Positions 1 to 7,296 of a stretch of 10,816 nucleotides of DNA are shown here, piece after piece. The stretch covers positions 1-10,816 of the forward strand of contig CAJXBY010000082.1 in assembly GCA_913051905.1 (NCBI GenBank), in the 5' to 3' direction. The notes under the pieces are model-generated. The model was not told the DNA's origin, made no database searches, and saw only the letters and a program-made list of their open reading frames with translations. Within the stretch, counting starts at the first letter, position 1. Every line of letters starts with the position of its first letter. Made by a program: the position numbers and the translations under genes. The DNA is from an uncultured Gammaproteobacteria bacterium (GTDB lineage: Bacteria; Pseudomonadota; Gammaproteobacteria; Arenicellales; UBA868).

Positions 1-243
1 GAGGTACAGGGACAGCGTAAACAGGTTCTGGGCGCTCACATCGGTGTGCCCGTTCTCGATTCGTGAGAGGGTCGATTCTGACAGCGCACAGGCTTGCGAC
101 AGCTGGGCCAGGGTCAGCCCGCGCGATTTTCGCAGCTGGCTGATCCGTTCTCCGAGTGCCAGCGATTTCTCCATCTCTGTCGCTGTCTCCTGCGTTTCCG
201 GGTGTGCATTGTGCTGTTTGGCTGACCGGGCAGTCTGGCTCAT
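1..243 (-). CDS. XRE-family helix-turn-helix transcriptional regulator (partial, C-terminus beyond window)
   Basis: Reading the minus strand from an ATG at 243 gives 81 uninterrupted codons running off the window edge. After a polar, probably disordered N-terminal tail of about 28 residues comes a typical lambda-repressor-like HTH: an LGERISQLRKSRGLTLAQLS stretch at residues 30-49, then a recognition helix with SESTLSRIENG at 55-65, the usual XRE signature. The start is fixed by translational coupling: its ATG overlaps the TGA of the kynureninase gene (ATGA, 240-243), so the two are cotranscribed. Many regulators of this type carry a C-terminal cupin sensor domain, but that part is not in the window, so the effector is unknown. 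By position it is the best candidate to bind the inverted repeats in the 1473-1593 control region and govern kynureninase and perhaps hyuAB. The HTH assignment is firm; the regulatory target is inference. Confidence 0.88.
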   Translation of the reverse strand, partial: MSQTARSAKQHNAHPETQETATEMEKSLALGERISQLRKSRGLTLAQLSQACALSESTLSRIENGHTDVSAQNLFTLSLYL

Positions 244-1472
244 ACCGATACCTGTTGGAATCTCTCGTCTTGCCAGGAGTTGTCCTCGAGTATCTGCCGC
301 AGCCGGGCGATGGCCTCCCAGATGTCCTCGAAACTCAGATACAGCGGACCCAGGCCGAAGCGCAGTGAGTTCGGGCGCCGAAAGGAACCCACTACTCCGG
401 CCTCCAGTAGGGCCTCGGAAACCGGTCCGGCACCGGGATGGCTGAATCCGATGTGACCACCGCGCTGCCGGTAGTCGCGGGGTGTGTTGACCGTGATGCC
501 TAACGGGCCGCATTCCCGTTCGAGCAACTCGATGGTCAGGTCGCCCAGGGCTTGGTGTTTGGCCCACAGCAGGTTCTGGTCGACCTCCTGCCAGATCTCC
601 GCCGCACAGAAAAAGATCTCATCGGCAATCACTGCCGGCGTGCCGGTGGCATGGCGTCCGGCGCCTGCCAGGGGCTCGTACTTGGTCGCAAAGGCGAACA
701 CGTCCCGGTGTCCCATCCAGCCGCAGATGGTGGGCCAGCCTTTTTCTGCGTGCCGTGGATGCACCCAGAGGTAGGCGGGTCCACCCGGTCCGCCACTGAG
801 ATATTTATAGCCGCAGCCCACCGCGAAGTCGGCATCGTCTCCAATCAGGTCTACGGGAATCGCGCCCGTGGAGTGCGACAGGTCCCAGACGGTCAGTGCA
901 CCAGCTGCATGGGCGCGCCGGTTGATGTCTGCCATGTCCCAGCGTTCACCGGTACGGTAATCCGCGTGGCTCAGGTACACCACGGCCGTATCCGCGCCGA
1001 TGCGGCTTACCAGTTCGCTCCGGCTTGAGCACACGTGGGCTTTCGGCTGGTCCTGGTGCGCGTGTCCCAGTCCCTGTGCTACGTACAGGTCTGTTGGGAA
1101 ATTGCCGTCTTCGGTCAGGATGACGGTACCCGATGACCTGGCGCGCCAAGCGTAGGTCAGGATCTTGTACAGATTGACGGTCGTGTTGTCCGACACCACC
1201 ACGTTGCCTTCTCCGGCACCCATCAGATGGGCAATGGCATCGCCGATCTGTCCTGGCCGCTGTAGCCACGGTGAATGCGTCCAGCCTTGACGCCGGAGTT
1301 CGACCCACTGGTCTGTGCAAAAGGATGTCAGCCGCTCGGGCACGGTGACCGGCATGGCACCCATCGAATTGGCATCCAGAAAAATCGTGTCTTTCTTCGG
1401 GGACATAAAGCGCGCCCGGAACCTTGACAACGGGTCTTCCTGATCAAGGCGCTGGCAGGCGGCTCTATCCAT
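240..1472 (-). CDS. kynU: Kynureninase (PLP-dependent L-kynurenine hydrolase)
   Basis: The 410-residue product matches the kynureninase family in length and motifs. Kynureninase (EC 3.7.1.3) is a cytosolic fold-type I PLP enzyme that cleaves L-kynurenine to anthranilate and L-alanine. Visible landmarks are an FLDANSMG segment at 31-38, NFPTDLY at 124-130 (cofactor region), SHADYRTGERWDM at 168-180, DLSHSTGAIPVDL at 197-209 with the PLP-nitrogen-binding Asp, and the Schiff-base lysine K223 in GCGYKYLSGGPG. RHATGTP at 273-279 corresponds to the conserved GTP segment. The ATG at 1472 has a GGAGG ribosome binding site about 9 bases upstream. It is the first gene of a two-gene operon with the XRE regulator and diverges from hyuAB. 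No tryptophan dioxygenase (kynA) or formamidase (kynB) is next to it, so it may serve kynurenine uptake or a kynurenine-like substrate. A related class V aminotransferase-fold enzyme cannot be fully excluded. Confidence 0.87.
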   Translation of the reverse strand: MDRAACQRLDQEDPLSRFRARFMSPKKDTIFLDANSMGAMPVTVPERLTSFCTDQWVELRRQGWTHSPWLQRPGQIGDAIAHLMGAGEGNVVVSDNTTVNLYKILTYAWRARSSGTVILTEDGNFPTDLYVAQGLGHAHQDQPKAHVCSSRSELVSRIGADTAVVYLSHADYRTGERWDMADINRRAHAAGALTVWDLSHSTGAIPVDLIGDDADFAVGCGYKYLSGGPGGPAYLWVHPRHAEKGWPTICGWMGHRDVFAFATKYEPLAGAGRHATGTPAVIADEIFFCAAEIWQEVDQNLLWAKHQALGDLTIELLERECGPLGITVNTPRDYRQRGGHIGFSHPGAGPVSEALLEAGVVGSFRRPNSLRFGLGPLYLSFEDIWEAIARLRQILEDNSWQDERFQQVSV

Positions 1473-1512
1473 GGGCAGGTTCCTCCAGATTCAGAGCGTT
1501 CTTGTGTCAGAA

Positions 1513-1558
1513 TGCAAAGTGTCTTGCAAAAATGGAATATACTTTGCAGAATTGGAAA
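1513..1558. promoter_or_regulatory. Putative operator: inverted repeats in the kynU/hyuA divergent region
   Basis: Two dyads are visible. The first, 1513-1528, is TGCAA-N6-TTGCA, perfect over 5+5 bases. The second, 1543-1558, is TTTGCA-N4-TGGAAA, matching at five of six positions. In addition TGCAAAGT (1513-1520) and ACTTTGCA (1541-1548) form a perfect 8-base inverted repeat with centres 28 bases apart. The first dyad sits at the predicted start of the kynureninase transcript and the second inside its -35/-10 spacer, a layout expected for repression. Binding by the neighbouring XRE regulator is an inference. Confidence 0.45.
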
Positions 1559-1564
1559 TTACAA
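1536..1564 (-). promoter_or_regulatory. Candidate sigma-70 promoter for the kynureninase-XRE operon
   Basis: On the minus strand a -35-like TTGTAA (1564-1559) lies exactly 17 bases from a -10-like TATATT (1541-1536), giving 4/6 and 5/6 matches to consensus. Transcription would begin near 1529, leaving a leader of about 57 bases before the kynureninase ATG. The region is distinctly AT-rich against a GC-rich background. On the plus strand a TATACT (1538-1543) overlaps the same spot and could be a -10 for hyuA, but no good -35 is visible for it. Confidence 0.5.
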
Positions 1565-1593
1565 CGTGGATGTTTTGACTCAGGGATCGGTAG

Positions 1594-3696
1594 ATGGTGA
1601 AACCTACCTGTCGAATCGCCGTAGATATCGGCGGAACGTTTACCGACGTGGTGCTGTGGTGTGGTACCCGTCAGACCACCCTCAAAATTCTGACCACCGC
1701 CGACGCGCCGGAGCAGGGCGTGATCGACGGTGTGCGTCAGGTCCTGGATGAGGCAGGCCGATCGGCTGCCGAGGTTCAGCTGCTGATTCACGGAACGACG
1801 CTGGCAACCAATGCGCTGATTGAACGGAAAGGGGCAAAGACTGCACTGCTGACCAGTCAGGGATTTCGGGACATCCTTGAAATGGGCTACGAGAAGCGGT
1901 TCGCGCACTACGATCTGAACGCCACCCGTGCCGCACCGCTGGTACCGCGCAGCTTGCGGTTTACGGTACCCGAGAGAGTGGCCGCAGACGGCCGAACCGT
2001 GACACCCCTTGATGAGCAGGCGGTCCGCAGTGCGGCGGATGAGATGGTACAGGCCGGTGTGCAGGCGGTCGCGGTCGGCTTTCTGCACGCCTTTGCCCAT
2101 CCAGCGCATGAACAGGCTGCCGGTGCAGTGATCTCCGACAGGCTGCCCGATGCCACGGTCTGTCTGTCCAGCGATGTCTGTCCCGAGATGCGCGAGTACG
2201 AGCGTTTCTCGACCACCTGTGCCAATGCTTATGTGCGGCCTTTAATGTCGGGTTATCTGAGCCGCCTGCAGGCGTTGCTGAAAGGGGAAGGTTTCGAATG
2301 CCCGCTGTATCTGATGATGTCCAGCGGCGGTCTGACGACGATTGACCAGGCCATCCGGTATCCTGTTCGGCTGATCGAATCGGGTCCGGCAGGCGGCGCC
2401 ATCATGACTGCGCAGCTCGCAGTTGGGCGCGGGATGAACAAGGTGCTGGCCTTTGACATGGGAGGTACCACGGCCAAGATCTGTCTGATCGACGACGGTG
2501 AGCCGGACCGCAGTCCCGCGTTCGAGGTGGCCAGGGTCTACCGGGACATGAAGGGCAGCGGGCTGCCCGTGCGTATCCCGGTCATCGACATGGTCGAGAT
2601 CGGGGCGGGCGGCGGTTCGATCGCCAGGCTGGACGCCATGAAAAGGATCAGTGTCGGGCCCGACAGTGCCGGCTCAACACCAGGACCTGTGGCTTATGGC
2701 CTAGGCGGTACGGCACCTACCGTGACCGACGCCGATCTTGTGCTCGGCAAGCTCAACCCCGACCGGTTCGCCGGCGGCCGGATCGCTCTGGACGCAGATT
2801 CGGCGAAAGGTTCACTGCGACAGGTCATCGGTGAACCGCTGGACCTGTCGGATCACTGGCCGGCGGCCGGGGTCAGTGAAATCGTCGAGGAGAACATGGC
2901 GAACGCAGCCAGGGTGCACGCAGTGGAACGCGGCAAGACGGTATCCGACTACACCATGGTCGCTTTTGGCGGTGCAGCCCCCCTGCACGCCGCTCGACTG
3001 GCGGAGAAACTCGGGATGCATCGTGTAGTTGTTCCGCCCGGTGCGGGGGTGGGTTCGGCGATCGGCTTTCTTCAGGCACCGGTTGCCTTTCAGGTGGTCC
3101 GCAGCCTGCGGTTGGTACTCGATGGCGTTGACCTCGAAGCGCTCAACGCCATGCTGGTGCAGATGTCGGAAGAGGTGTCCGGAGTCGTTGCTGCCGCTGC
3201 GGACGACGAGGAGCTGCTCGAACATCGACAGGTCGAACTGCGTTACCTGGGTCAGGGTCATGAACTCGCCATACCCCTACCGGCGCATCCACTGGACCCG
3301 TCCAGCCTGAACGATCTACGCGCGTCGTTCGAGGCGGTTTATCAACGGGTCTACGGCCTGACCATGCCTGAATCCCCTGTGGAATGCGTATCGTGGTCGG
3401 TCACCTGCGCGACACGGACTGCGCCTGCCGAACGCATCGACCCGCCCCGACGGCAGCGGCAGGTCCAGAGCGACCGGCTGCGGCCGGTCTACGATGCCGG
3501 TGCCGGTACGATGGTTGAGGCAGTCCTGTACGGGCGCGATGAACTGAATGCAGGAGACTGGCTGCAGGGCCCCGCGTTGGTTGAAGAAGATGAAACCGCC
3601 ACCTTTATTCCGTCGTACTGGACCGCTGTACTGGATGACGGGCAGGCGCTGGTGCTGGACCGCACGCCGACGCACGGCAGAGGTGAGACGCTGTGA
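1594..3696 (+). CDS. hyuA: Hydantoinase/oxoprolinase subunit A (HyuA family, ATP-dependent)
   Basis: This 700-residue protein has the full architecture of the HyuA/N-methylhydantoinase A family: an N-terminal Hydant_A_N region, a central hydantoinase A domain with an ASKHA-type nucleotide fold, and a C-terminal part. Seen motifs are DIGGTFTD at 11-18 (phosphate 1), HGTTLATNAL at 66-75, ESGPAGG at 262-268, FDMGGTTAKI at 287-296 (second phosphate loop), EIGAGGGSIA at 335-344, GSTPGP at 360-365, and FGGAAPLHA at 458-466. With HyuB such proteins use ATP to hydrolyse or carboxylate; known members act on 5-oxoproline, N-methylhydantoin, caprolactam, acetone, acetophenone or oxindole-3-acetate, so family membership does not fix the substrate. 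The ATG at 1594 has an AGGGA ribosome binding site 7 bases upstream. The TGA overlaps the GTG of hyuB by 4 bases (GTGA), implying coupled synthesis of the two subunits. Divergence from kynureninase suggests shared control and possibly a kynurenine- or indole-derived substrate. Confidence 0.9.
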   Translation: MVKPTCRIAVDIGGTFTDVVLWCGTRQTTLKILTTADAPEQGVIDGVRQVLDEAGRSAAEVQLLIHGTTLATNALIERKGAKTALLTSQGFRDILEMGYEKRFAHYDLNATRAAPLVPRSLRFTVPERVAADGRTVTPLDEQAVRSAADEMVQAGVQAVAVGFLHAFAHPAHEQAAGAVISDRLPDATVCLSSDVCPEMREYERFSTTCANAYVRPLMSGYLSRLQALLKGEGFECPLYLMMSSGGLTTIDQAIRYPVRLIESGPAGGAIMTAQLAVGRGMNKVLAFDMGGTTAKICLIDDGEPDRSPAFEVARVYRDMKGSGLPVRIPVIDMVEIGAGGGSIARLDAMKRISVGPDSAGSTPGPVAYGLGGTAPTVTDADLVLGKLNPDRFAGGRIALDADSAKGSLRQVIGEPLDLSDHWPAAGVSEIVEENMANAARVHAVERGKTVSDYTMVAFGGAAPLHAARLAEKLGMHRVVVPPGAGVGSAIGFLQAPVAFQVVRSLRLVLDGVDLEALNAMLVQMSEEVSGVVAAAADDEELLEHRQVELRYLGQGHELAIPLPAHPLDPSSLNDLRASFEAVYQRVYGLTMPESPVECVSWSVTCATRTAPAERIDPPRRQRQVQSDRLRPVYDAGAGTMVEAVLYGRDELNAGDWLQGPALVEEDETATFIPSYWTAVLDDGQALVLDRTPTHGRGETL

Positions 3697-5345
3697 CCCC
3701 CCAAGCCCCCCCGCGTTCGACGATCGACAGTCAGGTGATGTGGGCCCGGTTGATTTCGGTGGTCGAGGAACAGGCCCAGGCACTGCTGCGCACCGCATTC
3801 GGCTCCGTGGTGCGCGAGGCCGGTGATCTGTCCGCCGGTGTCTATAACGTTCAGGGAGAGATGCTGGCCCAGGCGGTCACCGGTACGCCGGGACACGTCA
3901 ACACGATGGCCATGGCGGTCAGCCATTTTCTGGAGCGATTCCCGCTGCGCAGCATGAAGCCCGGTGACGTGTTTGTCACCAACGATCCCTGGATGGGAAC
4001 CGGTCATCTGTTCGACTATGTGATGGTGACCCCAGCGTTTCGCGGAGACCAGGTGGTGGCTTTCTTTGCCTCAACCTGCCATGTCACCGATGTGGGAGGT
4101 CGCGGGTTTACCGCCGATGCGAACTCCATTTATGAAGAGGGTGTTTTGATTCCCCACATGCGGATTCGTTCTCAGGATCTTGTCAACGACGAACTCCTGG
4201 CGATCATCGCCGGCAACAGTCGCAACCCCATTGAGGTGATTGGAGACATCCGCTCGCTCATCTCCTGCAACGATGCGGGCATCAGGCGGTTCGACAGCAT
4301 GATGCTGGAATTCGGCCTCGAGAATCTGAACAGCCTGTCGGCACACATCCTGGAGTCCTCTACCCGCGCGATGCAGGATGCTATCCGGGCGGTGCCGGAC
4401 GGCATTTACGCCACGCAGATGACCCTGGATGGCTACGAGACACCGATCATGCTGAAAGCGCGTCTGACGGTAGACGGCGAGCGGGCTGTGCTGGATTACC
4501 ACGGTTCTTCGGGTGCTTCGCGTTATGGAATCAATTCTCCCAAGTGCTATACCGATGCGTATTCGGCCTTCGGCCTCAAATGCATCGTGGCACCGGACGT
4601 GCCGAACAATGCCGGATCACTGGCCTGTTTTGAAGTTCAAGCCGAACCCGGTTCCTGTGTCGATCCCCGACACCCTGCACCGGTGACTGCGCGGCACGTG
4701 ATCGGCCAGATGCTGCCGGACATCGTCTTCGGCTGTCTTGCCCAGGCACTGCCGGCGAAGGTACCGGCCGAAAGTGCAGGTTCGATCTGGGTCCTGGCGA
4801 TGTCGGACCTTGCGGCCTCTGGAGCGTCCCGATTCAATGTGATGAACGTCGGGCTGGGCGGTGTCGGGGCCGGCCCGGGTAGAGACGGGCTCAGTACGAC
4901 GGCTTTCCCGTCCGGTGTAGGTACCATTCCTGTTGAGGTTACCGAGACGGAGTCACCGCTGATCTTCCATCGCAAGGAACTGCTGCCTGACTCCGGCGGG
5001 CCAGGGACCCAGCGTGGCGGGCTGTCACAGATCATCGAAGTCGGTCACACTGGATCAGAAGGCTTTGCAGTCTCGGCTGCGACCTGGGACCGTCTGGTCT
5101 ATCCGGCGCGGGGTCGCGCGGGCGGGAGTGATGGTCAGAGCGGCGCGGCTTATTTGGGTTCCGGAACACGCCTTGAGGGCAAGCAGACCCACCGGGTTCC
5201 CGCAGGCGATACGCTGGTGGTAGAGCTTCCCGGTGGCGGAGGGTTCGGGGATCCTAAAGAACGTACACCCGAAGAGATCGAAGCAGATCTGGAAGCCGGG
5301 TATGTCACGGCCGCCGGGGCTGAGAAGGCGTATCGAGGAGCCTGA
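3693..5345 (+). CDS. hyuB: Hydantoinase/oxoprolinase subunit B (HyuB family)
   Basis: The 550-residue product spans the whole hydantoinase B domain and is the partner of the preceding HyuA. Diagnostic segments are EAGDLSAGVYNVQGEMLAQ near 42-60, GHVNTM at 67-72, the NDPWMGTGHLFD motif at 97-108, CHVTDVGGRG at 129-138, IYEEGVLIP at 146-154, and the family's C-terminal glycine-rich GGGGFGDP at 514-521 followed by a short helical tail. Length is normal and no frameshift is evident. Translation starts at a GTG that overlaps the hyuA stop codon by 4 bases, the usual arrangement for stoichiometric subunits; no strong separate Shine-Dalgarno site is seen. The HyuAB pair would act in the cytosol as an ATP-dependent amide-ring hydrolase (or, less likely, a carboxylase; no third small carboxylase subunit is found downstream). 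The substrate is undetermined. Confidence 0.9.
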   Translation: MTPQAPPRSTIDSQVMWARLISVVEEQAQALLRTAFGSVVREAGDLSAGVYNVQGEMLAQAVTGTPGHVNTMAMAVSHFLERFPLRSMKPGDVFVTNDPWMGTGHLFDYVMVTPAFRGDQVVAFFASTCHVTDVGGRGFTADANSIYEEGVLIPHMRIRSQDLVNDELLAIIAGNSRNPIEVIGDIRSLISCNDAGIRRFDSMMLEFGLENLNSLSAHILESSTRAMQDAIRAVPDGIYATQMTLDGYETPIMLKARLTVDGERAVLDYHGSSGASRYGINSPKCYTDAYSAFGLKCIVAPDVPNNAGSLACFEVQAEPGSCVDPRHPAPVTARHVIGQMLPDIVFGCLAQALPAKVPAESAGSIWVLAMSDLAASGASRFNVMNVGLGGVGAGPGRDGLSTTAFPSGVGTIPVEVTETESPLIFHRKELLPDSGGPGTQRGGLSQIIEVGHTGSEGFAVSAATWDRLVYPARGRAGGSDGQSGAAYLGSGTRLEGKQTHRVPAGDTLVVELPGGGGFGDPKERTPEEIEADLEAGYVTAAGAEKAYRGA

Positions 5346-5508
5346 CCCCGGGCTACTGCGGTGGGCCGGATCGCGATATGATAGACGGAAAACGGGGTCC
5401 GGGTTCCGTCTCGAAGCCCCATAAGACTTTACTTGTTTCGGCCGGAGCCACGGCTTCGGCGGCTTGGTTCAAAATCACTGGTTGACGTTGTTCACGGAGG
5501 ACAGGAAC
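5346..5508 (+). other. hyuB-cyclase intergenic region with a GC-rich hairpin
   Basis: This 163-base gap contains an inverted repeat, GCCGGAGCC (5441-5449) and GGCTTCGGC (5452-5460), pairing over nine positions with one G-U (practically an 8-bp stem with a CACG loop). It is not followed by a clear T-run, so it is a poor classical terminator; it may be a structured leader. A TATGAT at 5377-5382 could be a -10 box but its upstream -35 (TACTGC) is weak. The cyclase may have its own promoter here. Confidence 0.35.
5496..5500 (+). promoter_or_regulatory. Ribosome binding site deciding the GTG start of the cyclase
   Basis: GGAGG lies 8 bases before the GTG at 5509. The translation from that codon begins VAERKLSAILAADVVGFS, the customary N-terminus of this cyclase family, which supports the shorter protein over an upstream TTG start. 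Confidence 0.75.
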
Positions 5509-7272
5509 GTGGCAGAACGGAAGCTTTCGGCCATTCTGGCCGCTGACGTCGTCGGGTTCAGTCGCCTGATGGGCGAGAACGAGGAACGCACGCTCAAGAC
5601 CCTGACGACCTGCCGCGACATCATTGCCAGTCACGTGCTTGAGCACCGGGGGCGGGTGTTCGGTTCGGCCGGTGACAGCGTAATTGCCGAGTTCTCAAGT
5701 CCGGTCGAAGCCGTTCGCTGTGCGGTAGCCTTCCAGAACACTTTACGGGACCGCAATTCCAGTGTCGCCGAGGACAAGAGAATGATGTTCCGGGTCGGCA
5801 TCAATCTCGGCGATGTGATCGCCGAGGAGGACAACCTTTACGGCGACGGCGTCAATGTTGCAGCCCGGCTCGAGGCCATTGCCGAACCCGGCGGCATCTG
5901 CATTTCGGGCACCACCTACGACCACATCAAGAACAAGCTGACCCTCGAGTATGGCGAACTCGGGGAGCAGGCGCTGAAGAACATTGCCGAGCCTGTGGCG
6001 GCGTTTTCCGTGCGACTGGACCGGGAGGTTTCTGAGCAGCTGGTGCAGGGCAATGGCAGGCCGGTGGGCGCGGTGGATGCGAGGCCCACCGTGCGGCGGG
6101 CGATCGCCGTACTACCCTTTGAGAATATGAGTGGTGATCCCGAACAGGAGTATTTCTCCGACGGAATCTCCGAGGACATCATCTCGGTTATCTCCCGCTA
6201 TCACTGGTTGTCGGTCATCGCCCGCAACTCGTCATTCGTTTACAAAGGCAAGGCGGTCGATGTTCGCGAAGTGGCACGGGACCTTGAGGTTGACTACGTG
6301 CTCGAGGGCAGTGTCCGCAAAGCCGGTTCCCGGGTCAGAATCACCGCCCAGCTGATCGAGGCGGAGAGTGGTGGTCATCTGTGGACCGAGCGATATGACC
6401 GTGATCTGGACGACATTTTTGCTCTACAGGATGAAATTACCGAGACCATCGCGGCATCGATAGAGCCGGAGCTCGCCCGTTCCGAACGCCAGCGCGCCCG
6501 GCGCAAGACCGCCGACAATATGGATGCCTGGGACCTGTTCCAGCAGGCGCAGTGGCAGATGTATCAGTTCTCTGAAGAAAACGTCGCCTCAGCAATTTCC
6601 CTCTACCAGCAAGCAATCGATCTGGACGGCGAATTTGCTCCGGCCCAGGCCGGGATCTCGGTGGCCTACCTGGTACAGGTGATCTCCAACTTCAGCGACG
6701 AGCCCAAGTCCCGTATCGAAGCTGCGCTGCACCACGGTGAGCGGGCAGTAGTTCTGGACGACCAGGATCCTTTCTGCCGCTATGCCCTCGGCCGTGCTTG
6801 TGCTTTCTCGTTCCAGCCGGCAAAGGCCGAACGTGAACTGAAACGCGCCATTGATCTGAATCCGAGTTATGCCCAGGCTTACCATGGCCTGGCCCAGTCC
6901 TACCTGATGACCGGCGACGGCGATTGGGAGGTGTCATTGCAGCTTCTGAACGATGCCATCCGGCTGAGCCCCAGTGATCCGCTGTTGTGGGCTTTCGAGC
7001 AGATGAAGGGCGGTGTGTTGCTGAATCTGGAACGCGACGACGAGTCCATGGAGTGGTACCAGAAGGCCGCCGGCCACCCCAACGCGGGTTTCTGGGCCTT
7101 TCTCGGACTTGCCGCCTGCCACAGTCTCAAGGGAGAACAGGCCGAGGCTAAAGCGGAGCTGGCAAGGGCGCTGGAGATGAATCCGGGTCTAAGCAAGGCC
7201 TATTTCGACGAAACCTATCCAGACGCCATGTCACGTTTCAAAAACGCGTTGGTCTCTGCTGGCCTGAAGTAG
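5509..7272 (+). CDS. Class III nucleotidyl cyclase with TolB-like and TPR domains
   Basis: The preferred start is the GTG at 5509, preceded at 8 bases by GGAGG (5496-5500); an in-frame TTG at 5464 lacks such a site. The 587-residue product begins directly with a class III cyclase domain (about 1-170): LAADVVGFSRLMG with metal Asp D13, GDSVIAEF with D56, and NLYGDGVNVAAR carrying transition-state N116 and R120. A TolB/FlgO-like domain follows (about 196-330: RRAIAVLPFENMSGDPEQ, then VDYVLEGSVRKAG), then TPR-type helical repeats (about 335-587). No signal peptide or membrane helix is apparent, so it should be cytosolic. This architecture is common in Alphaproteobacteria. By eye the two substrate-specifying positions are not the usual Lys and Asp: G52 replaces Lys of KxxGD and N109 precedes N116 by seven. 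It may make cAMP, another cyclic nucleotide, or be weakly active. Its place between hyuB and the ligase suggests it senses or tunes the catabolic island, which is inference. Confidence 0.88.
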   Translation: MAERKLSAILAADVVGFSRLMGENEERTLKTLTTCRDIIASHVLEHRGRVFGSAGDSVIAEFSSPVEAVRCAVAFQNTLRDRNSSVAEDKRMMFRVGINLGDVIAEEDNLYGDGVNVAARLEAIAEPGGICISGTTYDHIKNKLTLEYGELGEQALKNIAEPVAAFSVRLDREVSEQLVQGNGRPVGAVDARPTVRRAIAVLPFENMSGDPEQEYFSDGISEDIISVISRYHWLSVIARNSSFVYKGKAVDVREVARDLEVDYVLEGSVRKAGSRVRITAQLIEAESGGHLWTERYDRDLDDIFALQDEITETIAASIEPELARSERQRARRKTADNMDAWDLFQQAQWQMYQFSEENVASAISLYQQAIDLDGEFAPAQAGISVAYLVQVISNFSDEPKSRIEAALHHGERAVVLDDQDPFCRYALGRACAFSFQPAKAERELKRAIDLNPSYAQAYHGLAQSYLMTGDGDWEVSLQLLNDAIRLSPSDPLLWAFEQMKGGVLLNLERDDESMEWYQKAAGHPNAGFWAFLGLAACHSLKGEQAEAKAELARALEMNPGLSKAYFDETYPDAMSRFKNALVSAGLK

Positions 7273-7296
7273 GACCCGACCCACACCCAGCCTGAC

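Noticed and set aside
552..1028. A 158-codon plus-strand frame inside the kynureninase gene
   Set aside because: It is antisense to the PLP-binding core of kynureninase and has no ribosome binding site or recognisable domain.
1507..2109. A 200-codon minus-strand frame opposite the start of hyuA
   Set aside because: Its sequence is low in family-like motifs and lies wholly opposite the conserved HyuA N-terminus and the control region.
5441..5460. Rho-independent terminator after hyuB
   Set aside because: A hairpin can form, but it lies about 100 bases past the gene and has no T-run, so it is kept only as a structured element.
5464..5508. Upstream TTG start for the cyclase
   Set aside because: The GTG at 5509 has GGAGG at ideal spacing and the conserved N-terminus follows at once.
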